Source: Branchiostoma floridae
Taxonomy: Eukaryota; Chordata; Leptocardii; Amphioxiformes; Branchiostomatidae
Direction of reading: 5' to 3'
NCBI RefSeq assembly: GCF_000003815.2
Contig: NC_049980.1
Span: forward strand, 8,047,558-8,111,557
Length of the DNA stretch: 64,000 nt
In this document: one piece after another, positions 1 to 11,225 of the stretch
Position numbering within the stretch: the stretch's first letter is position 1
How the letters are laid out: each line of letters begins with the position of its first letter
Program-made: the position numbers and the translations under genes
The notes under the pieces: model-generated
The model's input: only the letters and a program-made list of their open reading frames with translations
Databases searched by the model: none
What the model was told of the DNA's origin: nothing

Positions 1-1060
1 TGGCATATTGACTGAAAACACGGGATTTATTCTTTGCTGCCGTTGAATAAAAACAACGTAAAACAGCAGTTTGTTTCTGATAACCACATTGTAGTGATAA
101 TTATTATTGGATAGATGATTTCCATCATGAAGGTTTCCGTCATGTGCATAACGGCAAAATATATGCGAAATGAAGTTGAATCCACGTAGTTATTCTCTTG
201 TTCCAACGATGAGAAAGCGACAGCAGTTGATATGTTAAGCAATTTTTTCAGCAAAGTTAACACAGTGAAAGAGCTTTCACACATATTGTCTGGTCATTTC
301 TTATGTAACTTATAGACAGCTTTGGTAATGTTGCTATGATTAAACCTATCTGATCCATAGCTAACATGGGGCGTTTCTTAGCGCATGTGAAAAGCCCTGT
401 AACGTATACAGGCTTTAGAATACTTGTTAGATATGCAGCGCATTAAATGTCACTGTATGTAGAGACTCGTCCCAGACCATTCTTTGATGTCCACTAGATG
501 GCCACTTCGATGTCCAAATGAATCGATAAAAACCGTGCTTTCTTATGTTGGGGCGCGGCCACGTAGGTCCGAGTGCGATCGTCGAACGATTTTGATGCCA
601 TAGCAATTTCAAGCAGGCCGTGACAGAACCAAATACCGACATGGATCCAAAACAGCACTTTGTGTAAAAGACAGTTGAACTTTGCAAGAGACATATTTTT
701 TATCCTCCAAAATGCCTGAAATTAGCACTCGGACGACGATCGCACGACCTATGCGACAGCGCCCTTACGGTAACTGCCCGCTGGATTTTGACTTCAACAG
801 TCGCAACTCTATATTTCATATCGTCCTTTGCCGCGCCGAGTAACCGTCTTGACCATTGTGCCGATTTCTAACGATGTCCAGACGTGATATTTTTTCATGT
901 CTCAGGACCCTTCACCTTTGACATATTGCTCATTCCTGTCACTGCATGTGTACTCGAAACAGTGAACGTGCCTATTCCAGATGCTGACTTGTGTTGTTGA
1001 AATGTCAGAATGAGCCATGTTTGGAAATGTGTCTTACCCTTTAGTCTTGGTAGGTGGCGC
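1..1060. other. Intergenic, left end of the GAL3ST array
   Basis: No supported gene. Bases about 950-1070 resemble about 18830-18930, which lies in the 3' flank of GAL3ST copy 3 (shared text around 'gagccatgtttggaaatg' and the following 'ggtgg-gctatta'). This suggests the left edge of the window is the 3' flank of a further array unit. The short ORFs here have no recognisable domain. Confidence 0.45.
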
Positions 1061-1159
1061 TATTAGATACGCCGTCTAATGCAACACTAGTACACTACCA
1101 TATACCACCATTGCCTAAAATGTGTTGCCTCAGAATGTCAATTTTGCAAAAGTTTGATA

Positions 1160-2840
1160 TAGCATGTAGTGCAACCCGAGCCGAACGACACTCGCCGACG
1201 TCTTTTTCCAATCCTGCATAGTGATTTGTTTCGTACGGCTCTGTACGTTTGCTTTCTTTGTGATTATTATGCCAATCATCACTCTATCTACAAAGCAAAA
1301 ATCATGACGATCCGGTATCCCTTCTTTAGTTACTCTCTTCTAAAGTCTGAAACAAAATCGGGTCCTGCAGTTAAAACAAAAGTTACAGCACTTACTCTCT
1401 ACATCAAAACATATCTACCATGTAAAGATCATGGCCATATTATGAGTTTCAGATCGGAAGTTATGCTGCAGTACCATATGAAAGCCGCTCGTCATCGAAC
1501 ATCGTTTGTCTGGCCCTTGTATACGCGCGAACCAAGTAGGTATCGGTAAAATATCATACTCGTTAAAATATCATACTATAATTAAGGTCCACCCTCAGTT
1601 TTTCGAACTCTGCTGTCCACAGAAGACAAGCTTAGGTCACATTTCAAAACCGGGACCCGGCCGGGTAGCTTTCGGGAGCAAAACTAATGATATAAAAGAT
1701 ATACAAATACACAAAATGTCAAGATAAGATTCATGGGCATGATTTTTATACACTTCTAAGGATACATTTTAATTTTTCGTTTCTTAAAACATCCTGGCCG
1801 GGCCCCGGTTGGAAATGTGACCTAAGCCTAAGACGGCATCAACATTAATATCCTGGCGAATCATCGCCGAATGCAACAACAACATTCCTAACACATGCTT
1901 TCCTTGACTTCTAGGACAAGAAAAACAAACAAGGTGAAGAGAAGTCTTTTGTTAGACACTGAATACGTCATCACTGCTCAGGTTTGTGAACGATGACAAA
2001 TTGCACTGAACTGGAGGCGGGAATGCCACACGGGAACACCATATGTGAGTTTTTTTGTCATTTTCGCTCTCAGCTTGAAAAATATGTCAAACATCATTGA
2101 CAAGTTGTTTTCGTAAATGAGTAATCATAGTACTGCCACAAAGTCGTAAAAGCTTGGGGCAAAAAGAAGTTTAAAAGCAAGGCATATAACTAGGTACTAA
2201 GCGTAACGTTACTTGTACCTTTACCACAGCCGAGGGCACAACTACTCAAATTTCGGGGCATATTCACGAATGATGAGGCCTTTTGTAAATATGAATATAT
2301 CCAACAAAGCTCAAACCATGGGTCCGACGCTATATACCGTTCTTGCTTAAACCATGCATTGTGTTCATAACTTTGGACGCAAGGACGACACTGTTGAAAA
2401 TCAGTAGGTACCGCGGGTGCGGAAGAAATACTTCACCATGTTAGCATAGATTGACTACACAGAAAATGATTAAGTTTAGCTCTCGATCTCCCTATCAAAG
2501 TGCATGTGTCCAGAAAATTAGGAAAAAGTTAAATGATCTGCTGAAACAAACAATGTATAATGTAACGTTTTTTACATGACTAGTTTTGTTATCTACTGGT
2601 TCGATCTAGCCTATGTCCCCTGACGCGAGGCATAAGGAGTCAGGCATATTCAGGTATGCTCAGTCACAACACAACAAGTGAATTTTGTGGATGATGTTAA
2701 CCTTTGCGTCCAATAATTTTCACCTGATTTCTAAACGAAATTACCCTCCAGAAATGGTCAACATACAGAAAATGGAGAAAATATGACGTAAATGTCTTTG
2801 AGTGTGGCCTTACAGGAAGACACGATCATGACAGCCCCCC
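1160..2840 (+). repeat. GAL3ST upstream block, unit of copy 1
   Basis: This stretch is paralogous to about 14400-16440 upstream of copy 3, and in part to 11090-12420 and 26590-27520. It contains one GGGCCCGG-type MITE (1630-1830) and, at about 2010-2050, the conserved motif ending 'gggaacaccatatgtgagtt', a candidate non-coding exon with a GT donor. Near 2840 there is a poly-C run. No coding capacity is visible. The shared order of the block and a downstream sulfotransferase gene in several units indicates that promoter and gene were duplicated together. Confidence 0.6.
1630..1830. mobile_element. MITE, GGGCCCGG family, copy A
   Basis: About 200 bp with terminal inverted repeats: the left end reads 'gcttaggtcacatttc' and goes on into an 'accgggacccggccggg' core, and the right end is its reverse complement ('ggccgggccccggttggaaa' followed by 'tgtgacctaagc'). 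The interior is A+T rich and non-coding. Related copies lie at 14866-15070, 28250-28452 and 40430-40629. No transposase is encoded, so it is a non-autonomous element or a foldback repeat. Superfamily not identified. Confidence 0.75.
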
Positions 2841-2849
2841 CCCCCCCCC

Positions 2850-4440
2850 ACCAAACTTATAATTGTAATTGGCCTGTAACTGTTGTATTTCTTTAAAAAA
2901 ACAACGTGTTATCCGATGTGCAATTCTTAAGCTTGATGAAGTGAAGTACTGACAAGCCCCGTAACAACTATAAGGCTAGATAAAGTAAGCAATGTCATGC
3001 AGGTTGGGTAGGCCAAGCCGCATTTTCTATTTGTCTGCCCGGCGTTAAAACAGGCTTCCGGTTCAGTAGAATTCAGTTGAGACGACGTGAGCATAGCCAG
3101 CATCATGTAGTCACAGTCAATCTTCCCAAGGAGGTTAAAATACCCGAGCTACGAAGATAGTACATAGAGACTTAGCACGTCCGCCTTCTCTCCTTATTTT
3201 AACCTCATTAGTCTGCCTAAAGCTAAAGCTACGGGCACAGCCCGCTGTACGTGCAAATACGTGCTGTCTACGTGCCAAAACGTGAGCAATCTTTTGGGTT
3301 CCGTAAGTGGTAAGTACCGCCTCCGTACGAACTCGTAGGGAATCCGACGGATTTTGGAGCACGCAGTCACGTCCTTAGCTTTAGAAGACACCCACGCTCA
3401 GTGCACTTGCTTTGTCTGTACAGCTGGGACCTTTATTTATCCTTGATGCAAAGCGGCGTGTAAATGCACATTATCCCTTATATATTCAAAGCGGCTTTTA
3501 AAAGAACATCATCCCTGATATTCTATGCAGAACGGTATGTAGTAAAAGAACGTTACCCTTGATGTGCTATGCAAAGCAGCCTTTAATTAAAAGCATGTCG
3601 AGTGACCCTGAACATAGGTTTTTACGCCTGAGTGACTGAATGACAACCTGAGATCTATCTGAATGCCACCGGAATGATCATGTTGCAGCAGTAGGTGTTG
3701 CGGAGTTTGTTTTTACACACATTAACTGCAGCAGCTGTAAGTCTAAGCAATGAATGACAGTTGAACACACAAGGTCTCACAATAGCAGTGAACTTCCCCT
3801 TGCCGTATTGTTTGCACAAGCTTAAGTGTATGGTACAAGGCGACTAATTAGCCTAAGGTCCATAGATAGAAATGGAGGTGCGCGCTGGCTTATAGTTAAT
3901 GTGACCGTTTTCTGTCCATGTTTTTTGTGTGTTTTCATCTCCACGCAAAAAATTGTAGATATTGTTTTAAGTCAATGTGTGTGTGTGTGTGTGTTTTTTA
4001 GAGTTTTGAGATTGTTGCGATAATGTTTGGTATGTAAGTAAATGTTGGGAAGACAATGGCTAGGGTCCGTCGATGTAGGTTAGACACCTAGGTAATATGA
4101 TATGCCAAAAAGCAGTTACTCAAGAAACTGGATATGATTTTGGAAACGGCCAGACGTTTCAGATGATATCCACCATCTTCTGTCAGTGACACTGACGAAA
4201 GATGAGGGTTAGGGTTAATTTTGGGCCCCCTGGTATGTGAGCTTGGTACTACCACAGACCTTCTGTTTCTTTATTTCTTTTTACCTGAACGTGCAATGGT
4301 CTTGATTTGTTAGTGACAGATACTAGTGGCTTGTGGCGAAAGGAAGACGTGGCGTATGTTTGTGCCCCATAGCAGCTTGCTCTGGAACTGCAATGATTTA
4401 ATGTTCTTTTTTTTTCTTGACCTAGGATCGTCGGAGTTGC
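2850..4440. other. Intergenic upstream of GAL3ST copy 1
   Basis: No gene supported. A GT microsatellite lies at about 3978-3995. Bases about 4070-4215 are a partial copy of the repeat whose fuller, inverted-repeat form is at 24781-25392 (shared 'tcgatgtaggttagaca' and 'cagttactcaag-aactggatatg'). The short minus-strand ORFs at about 3135-3390 have no recognisable domain. Confidence 0.4.
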
Positions 4441-4444
4441 AGAC

Positions 4445-5351
4445 ATGGTGACAAACGTGGCGAGCTCGAAAATGATTACGGCGTTTTGGGCGTGGACTTT
4501 TTTGGGTTTTATCGTCTACGTTGGGATCGGCTTCATTTTCACAAACTTGTATGAGGATAGCATGTCGAGTTCAAACTGGGCGCCACCTCACAAGATGCCC
4601 AACAGGTACTGTAACTTACGCTTCATTAATATATTCAGGAAGTTTGTAGCTCATGTGAAGGCAAGGTTCTCCATATCAAACGGTCCCAAACGTGACTGTG
4701 TCTGCATCCCCCCTCGTGTTCGTTCAAAACGAGTGTAGATATCTTGATCTAGATAGATATTAAAATCCAAGTCCTGGTGTGTTATGTATTATATTGTCTT
4801 TCTCTGCTTCCAAAATAGAAGTCAACCTCAACCCGTTTAGAAATAATTAACACTAGGATTCGAGAAGATCTAGCCTCCTTTTACAATAATGTTTATCACT
4901 GTCATGTATGTCTCCTAGCCTCTATAGCAGGCTCTCTGATGCCTTTTGGCTCATAATACACTTTTGCTGGCCATTTCTTTTTGTGCTGGGTCGCTGATTG
5001 CTGGCCTCGCACCATGTACTTGCAATTAGCCTCCGGGCATGAACTTGGAAATAAACTGCCTATATATATTACACGTATCGGTAATAACCAAGTAAACAAG
5101 ATGGATAACGACTTGTGCGTTTCACAAACGCATCAGAAAGTATTACTAGTAACCAATTTTAATTCATTATCAGGAAATTTTCAGGAACGCGAGGTGAAGA
5201 AATCTGTGACGTCAAGCGAAACTTCACCTTCGTGAAGGTACACAAAGCGGGAGGAACAACAGCAACCTGCATCTTCCAACGCTTCGGCTACGAACACAAC
5301 CTGACCTTCGTTCTTCCTATTCTTCTTCCTATTCTTCCAAATTCCAAATGA
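4445..5351 (+). pseudogene. GAL3ST-like sulfotransferase copy 1, truncated
   Basis: Exon 1 (4445-4605) is intact and encodes the cytoplasmic tail, a transmembrane segment and the start of the stem, as in copies 2-4. The intron runs from GT at 4606 to AG at 5173. Exon 2 starts at 5174 and keeps only the first part of the catalytic domain, including the PAPS 5'-phosphosulfate loop (K-V-H-K-A-G-G-T-T). It then passes through a duplicated 'ttcttcctat' and joins DNA that in copies 2 and 4 lies far downstream of the stop codon; TGA is at 5349-5351. The remaining product would be about 112 residues without the 3'-phosphate loop or acceptor site, so enzyme activity is not expected. Calling it a pseudogene is inference: splice sites and the short frame are intact. 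Confidence 0.85.
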
Positions 5352-6060
5352 CGATCCGTCAATCCCTTCTCGAGAAATTTCCCCCTCCAAAGGAATGATA
5401 CAACTGCGCACGCGCGGACTAATTTATGCATAATTCCGTGAATCTTTGCCAATCGAACATATGCTACTCAGTTGGGCTAATATTTTTGTCTATTTCTGCT
5501 ACATATGTCATATGTTTTCGTATCCTGGTATGAAATACAGTGGATTGTCCTCATTATTTTTACACAAACACCCCTGCAGTTCCATAGAAAGCTGCTAGGG
5601 GTCCAAAGCCTGCACCAGTTCGTATCATAAGCTATTTACCACGAAAAAAATTGCATACTCAGGTGAAAAAAAGAACGTTCTGCTGCATACAAATGATGCA
5701 ATACAATGCCATACAGTATGGAGGACCAAAGTCGGCCTTGTCAAACTGAGTTGAGGACAGTTTATTTCCCTTTATTACTTGTTTCTCATTGTGCCGTTCC
5801 TAAGATGATTACCAGAAGATTTATTTTTAAGCACATTTTGAACTTTTTTTTACATATTGCGATACATTTTCGCTTATATTCGGCTTCTAAGTTAAGTAGA
5901 AATGTTTATACTGCTCATGTCCTTCCAAATTCAATGCTAGATATCAATAACACGCCTGGTCATGCATTACAACTTTTTATTCAATACCAATTTGTGTGTA
6001 CAAGGTGCACAATATGTTATTACTCTGTGACTGGAGGGTAACCTCCAGCGATAGAGTCTT
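5352..6060. repeat. 3' flank shared with GAL3ST copy 4
   Basis: Directly after the deletion junction, the sequence matches about 30490-31130 downstream of copy 4 (shared 'gcgcacgcgcggactaattta' region, 'tacagtggattgtcctcatta' region and the run towards 'gtgtacaaggtgcacaat'). Its first about 90 bases also match 10290-10440 after copy 2. Non-coding. It shows that copy 1 lost its catalytic exon body together with the proximal 3' flank. Confidence 0.65.
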
Positions 6061-7440
6061 GTGATCACTTTATGCGTTGAGTGTTCGCACCTATAACTCT
6101 ATGTTCCGTTTGCCGCAATCGTATGTGGTTTGGCATGTCGTCTGTACTCCGTTGCGAAATGACGCACGTTCATTTTTTTTCGTGGTAGCTGTTTTTATCA
6201 TGGATGTAATAATTTCAGTTTTTTTCACCCCTACGCCGCCCGGTAAAGTGGTTCAGGTCTTCGTTATGATCGCGCATTAAGCCTTGAGGTAATTGAATAT
6301 CGTCAAGCAGATGTTGTCCTCGTCGGAATACGCCATCTCGTTCGGGCTTTGCGTTTCCAGTACTGAGGTTGGTTTGATATAACATACTGTTAACATTTTG
6401 CGCGGTTGATAGTCATATGCATTTTATGGTTAGAACGTGTTTGATCCTTGGGTTCTTTTTTTCGCGGTAGCTTTTTTCATTACCGATGTAATAATTTGAG
6501 AAATCACCCCTATTTCCCTGGTATTGTGGAGCAGCTGGCCTATTGGTTCTCCATCTCTGTCTGTGTTGACCGTGAGATTGTACTGTTCTTCTGTCGGCCT
6601 ATGGTTGGTTGGTGGATCTGCCCGTTCAGCATGAGGGATCTTCTCACCTTGGTTCCATGGTGTGTCGCACACCTTGAACCTGACGCTCTGACGCTTTTCG
6701 CTGACTTTCTTCCTCTGCGGCATGGTAGCTCAGAAAAGTGAATCCTATTCTCTGCCTGGATAAAGTCTGATATTCTTGGAGAAACCTGCTCAAGTTTATA
6801 GGATTGCCCTAAATTATAAAAAAAATGTTGTTACTCTGCTGCCCTGCCTTAGCCACTATGTTCCCAGCTAGGCTTGCGATGCCCACCCTGGCCCTTACAG
6901 ACACCTGTTTGATTGATTGCTGTCATATGCTCATTGAATGTCAGAAAGCTTTAATATTTTGTTGTGTGTCGTAGAACTCTCCCCTCTTAACTTTTAAGTG
7001 TAAAAAACATGAATTCTGCCCATTTGGCATCCCCAGTACAGGTCAGACATCAACGTTGCTTGCTCCCATTGAAACCTAGCATAAGAGACAGTGAAACAAG
7101 TCCTTGTAAAAGTGCTTACCTTTATTTCAATCTTAAAAATTCTTCTCCAGCAGTTAGTCACAAGGGAATACTTGAGAAACATGCAAAGAAAACAGGGGGT
7201 TGTTCGGCTCGTTCACCCAGCACAGCTGACAAAAGAAAACAAACCTGACACCTTTGACCCAGTTTTACTGCCATCCGCAGGACTCAATAACTCAGATCTG
7301 TCCCTACTGTTAACTGAAGAAATTTTGACCAAAATAGGAAAGATCAGACCCTACCTGTCACTTCTAACAAAAAGAAAACCTTCAAGGTTGGGCAAAAATT
7401 TCCAAGGAAAAGAAGGATTTTCAAAGGTTTTAAGTAGGGA
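6061..7440. other. Intergenic between GAL3ST copies 1 and 2
   Basis: No supported gene. A short internal repetition is visible: bases about 6187-6230 and 6470-6510 share 'gatgtaataattt' followed by 'caccccta'. The 126-codon ORF starting at 7091 has no domain I recognise, and its end overlaps the GAL3ST upstream block, so it is not called. Confidence 0.35.
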
Positions 7441-7500
7441 AAGCTTGGGGTTAAAGACGCAAGACGTGTAACTAAGATAGCCGAGAGAAACGTTATCTGT

Positions 7501-7545
7501 ACCTGACACTTGAGGCGGGAATACTACACGGGAACACCATAGGTG
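7501..7545 (+). promoter_or_regulatory. Candidate non-coding exon 1 of GAL3ST copy 2
   Basis: The motif 'gaggcgggaatactacacgg' followed by 'gaacaccatag|gtgagt' has close relatives upstream of the other units at about 2010-2050, 15205-15250 and 26645-26685, while the sequence around them diverges more. All keep a GTGAGT or GTGAGA donor-like end. A conserved acceptor (tag|gatcatcaaagttgcag) stands about 20 bases before the start ATG in all copies. A 5' UTR exon spliced to the coding exon would explain both. This is inference; no transcript is available here. Confidence 0.4.
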
Positions 7546-7674
7546 AGTTTTGTTTATCATTTTTGCTCAAGCAACAACACATCCCCCCCCCCCAAACCAA
7601 AAGCCGGCAGCTTGCTCTGGAACTGCAATAATCTAACGGTCTTTTCTAAATATAGGATCATCAAAGTTGCAGAC

Positions 7675-9555
7675 ATGGTGACTCACATGGCGAGCTCGAG
7701 AATGACTACGGCGTTTTGGGGCTGCACTTTTTTGGGTTTCCTCGTCTTCGTTGGGATCGGCTTCATTTCCACAAACATGTATGAGGACAGCATGCCGAGT
7801 TCAAACTGGGCGCCACCTCACAAGATGCCCAACAGGTACTGTAACTTGCGCTTCATTAATATATTCATGAAGTTTGTAGCTCGAAGGCAAGGTTCCCCAA
7901 ATCAAACTGTCCCAAGCGTGACTGTGTCTGTATCCCCCTCATGTCGAGTGCAGATATCCTGATCTAGATAGAGTGTATTTTTTTTAAATTCTAAGTCCTG
8001 GTGTAATATTCATATTATGTCACCTTACTCAGAGTCTGCTTCCAAAAAAAGAAGTCAACCTAAACCCGTTTAGAAATAATTAACACAAGGATTTGAGTAG
8101 ATCTAGCCACTTTTTACAATAATGTTTATCACTGAAATGTATGTCTCCTATGTTTCCACCATGTACTTGCAATTAGCCTCCGAGCATGAACTTGCAAATA
8201 AACTTTCTATATGTATTACATGTATCGGTAATAAACAAGTAAAGAAGATGAGATAACGACTGTTCGGAAACGCATCAGAAAGTATTACTAGTGACCAATT
8301 TCCTTTAAAATTCATTAACAGGAAATTTTCCGGCACACGTGGTGAAGAAATCTGTGACGTCAAGCAAAACTTCGTGTTCGTGAAGGTACACAAAGCAGGA
8401 GGAACAACAGCAACCTGCATCTTCCAACGCTTCGGCTACGAACACAACCTGACCTTCGTTCTTCCAATGAATATCAATAGTGACATCGGCTGGCCCAACA
8501 TCTTCAAACGAGAAGACTTCATTCCGTCGGCGGACGGCACATTTAACCTTCTAGTTGATCACACTGTCTATCATAGGAAGTTGTTAGATCATATCATGCC
8601 TCCCGATACTGTCTACATTGCTATACTTAGACATCCACTAGCTCAACTCAGATCTGTTTTCAACTGGTATGGCCTTGCCAAAAGGTTCCCTGAATTGAAA
8701 GGAGTTCGAGTAGACCCTGTTGCTTCGTTCCTGAAAGATCCCGAAAAATACCAAATTCCTCTCGTTGCCCGGTCAAAAGCACCTCACACCCTTTCCAAGA
8801 ACTTCATGGCGTACGATCTTGGATTCCCTCCAGGACTTTTTGATGACCGATCCTCTGTCGATGAGTTTGTTCAAAAGATAGCTAGAGAAATTGATTTGGT
8901 TCTTATTTTAGAGCACTTCAGCGAATCGCTTGTATTGTTGAGGCGGATGATGTGCTGGAAGTTGAAAGACATTCTGTATAACGTTAGTCCCAAAAATCTA
9001 CGGAAATATACAAAACCTACAACAGAAAATGCAAGTTTAGTTGAGGCTCATCGTCGCTGGAGCAATGTGGATTATTTTTTGTATGATCATTTCAATGCGA
9101 CGCTTTGGCAGAAAATTCAAGACGAGGACAACGATTTTCACCAAGAGGTGCGCCATTTTGAAAACGTACTGCAGTCAATGACCACATACTGTACCAAGGC
9201 AATCCTGGAATTCGAAGTTCAGAAGAGACTGGTCACTCGTAGAGCTAGGGCAGCAATCAAGAAGGTACCAAATGTAACGCTAGTTACTACGTGGGAAGTT
9301 AACAATGCAGCGGGAAGGCAGACAATTCCGAGAACAGCTTGGCACGATCAGTTTGATATAGATCCGCACTTGTGCCTAAAGCTGAGAATGGAATGGCAGG
9401 ACTGGGAATACGTTTTGAAAAAGAAACACAAGCTGATGGTGAAAAACGGTTCAGATACAGTCAGAAGCGCTATACAATTCAACCATCTGAAAATTCTGGA
9501 TCAAACACTACTTTCTAATGTCTTCAACATGACGTACGAACAGGACGTGCAATGA
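7675..9555 (+). CDS. GAL3ST-like galactose 3-O-sulfotransferase, copy 2
   Basis: Two coding exons, 7675-7835 and 8322-9555 (phase 2, GT-AG), give 464 residues, within the usual size of animal GAL3ST proteins. Residues 12-31 are a signal-anchor, fitting a type II Golgi protein. The PAPS 5'-phosphosulfate loop is at 73-88 (F-V-K-V-H-K-A-G-G-T-T), the 3'-phosphate region at 156-167 (L-R-H-P-L-A-Q-L-R-S-V-F), and the family block around 246-266 (L-I-L-E-H-F-S-E-S-L-V-L-L-R-R-M-M-C-W) is strongly conserved. The family transfers sulfate from PAPS to the 3-OH of galactose in glycolipids or glycans; the acceptor of this lancelet-type paralogue cannot be read from sequence. The start ATG is shared by all four array copies. 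Exon 1 and the proximal intron are almost identical to copy 3. Confidence 0.9.
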
Positions 9556-10454
9556 CAAAAGACAGCGTTTTAAAAGTTAGATATTCTTAGTGATTGTGTT
9601 TCTGTAAGCTATATGGATGTCATCTTCTAGGAAGCCCAAAAACTGATGCGAAAATTATTGCCATGGCGACGGTTTTATTGTTTATAAGTATGAATGATTG
9701 TTGGTGTTGGTGTGCTTTACTTTTCGTGTTCTATCCATTCGCCTGACTGTATGAATATGCATTTTACGCGATTAATGTTTGTAGGGCATTGCTGACAACA
9801 AGAAAGGAGGTTTGACTTTCTTATGAGTGAGGAGTGACCTATTGTAAATGTTTCTCATTGATTCCACAAATGAGGTCCTCTTTTGCATAAATCATATCTT
9901 CTCTATCTAAATAACAAAATGCTCATATGAATATAAAAGTCTTAGCAAGGAGCATTTTCTACTAAACTCCAGTTTGCAGTTTTTGCAGTTTACCATTATA
10001 ATGCCAAATGTCGCAAGAATTAAATTCTCATCCTTTGACATTATGCTATTATAACACTTTCTCATGAATTGTGCAAACTAGGTAACAATTTGTACGATGG
10101 GTGTCTGTCGATATTTCTCTATATTTCAGTTACATAAGTCATGTTTGAGTTACATTAGTCATGTTTGAGTGTCCTATTATGAAATGATGTGGATTAATAA
10201 ATTGTCCTCATTAATTATGCAAATTAGCCCCTGATTTGCATTGATAGTCCTTAATTACAGAAGGCATATCCGAAGCTATCTACATTCCAAATATCATGAC
10301 GATCCGTCAATCCCTTCTCGAGAAATTTCACCCTCCAAAGGAATGATACAACTGCGCACGCGCGGACTAATTTATGCATAATTCCGTGAATCTTTGCCAA
10401 TCGAACATATGCTACTCAGTTGGGCTAATAGTTTGTCTATTTCTGCTCATCGAA
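9556..10454. other. 3' flank of GAL3ST copy 2
   Basis: Non-coding, closely similar to 29751-30640 after copy 4, so the duplication unit includes the 3' region. Near 10135-10170 a short stretch ('cagttacataagtcatgtttgag') is partly repeated in tandem. Bases about 10240-10330 contain a dispersed repeat ('atcatgacgatccgtcaatc') also seen at 1300, 5350, 14565 and 30490. The assembly gap starts at 10455. Confidence 0.55.
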
Positions 10455-11089
10455 NNNNNNNNNNNNNNNNNNNNNNNNNNNNNNNNNNNNNNNNNNNNNN
10501 NNNNNNNNNNNNNNNNNNNNNNNNNNNNNNNNNNNNNNNNNNNNNNNNNNNNNNNNNNNNNNNNNNNNNNNNNNNNNNNNNNNNNNNNNNNNNNNNNNNN
10601 NNNNNNNNNNNNNNNNNNNNNNNNNNNNNNNNNNNNNNNNNNNNNNNNNNNNNNNNNNNNNNNNNNNNNNNNNNNNNNNNNNNNNNNNNNNNNNNNNNNN
10701 NNNNNNNNNNNNNNNNNNNNNNNNNNNNNNNNNNNNNNNNNNNNNNNNNNNNNNNNNNNNNNNNNNNNNNNNNNNNNNNNNNNNNNNNNNNNNNNNNNNN
10801 NNNNNNNNNNNNNNNNNNNNNNNNNNNNNNNNNNNNNNNNNNNNNNNNNNNNNNNNNNNNNNNNNNNNNNNNNNNNNNNNNNNNNNNNNNNNNNNNNNNN
10901 NNNNNNNNNNNNNNNNNNNNNNNNNNNNNNNNNNNNNNNNNNNNNNNNNNNNNNNNNNNNNNNNNNNNNNNNNNNNNNNNNNNNNNNNNNNNNNNNNNNN
11001 NNNNNNNNNNNNNNNNNNNNNNNNNNNNNNNNNNNNNNNNNNNNNNNNNNNNNNNNNNNNNNNNNNNNNNNNNNNNNNNNNNNNNNNNN
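10455..11089. other. Assembly gap (635 N)
   Basis: Run of N between the 3' flank of copy 2 and an upstream block without a gene. ORFs reported across it are artefacts. Confidence 0.99.
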
Positions 11090-11225
11090 GAAGCATATGT
11101 CAAACATCAGTGACAAGCCTTTGAAAGTTAATGATCTTTTCTTCGCAAAGGAGTAATCATAGAACTGCCACAAGGTAGGGAAAGCTTGGGGCAAAGACGT
11201 TTAAAAAGCAAGACGTGTGTAACTA
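11090..11225 (+). repeat. Orphan GAL3ST upstream block, left part
   Basis: Matches the blocks before copies 1, 3 and 4 (shared 'tatgtcaaacatca-tgacaa', 'gagtaatcata-aactgccac' and 'gggaaagcttggggcaaaga'). It continues after an inserted transposon at 12311. No GAL3ST coding exon follows it before the next block at 14.3 kb, so it is an orphan. Confidence 0.6.

Noticed and set aside
7091-7471. 126-codon ORF before GAL3ST copy 2
   Set aside because: No recognisable domain, no splice context, and its 3' part is shared non-coding upstream-block DNA.
10374-11194. Several ORFs of 218-260 codons on both strands
   Set aside because: They consist almost only of unknown residues from the assembly gap.
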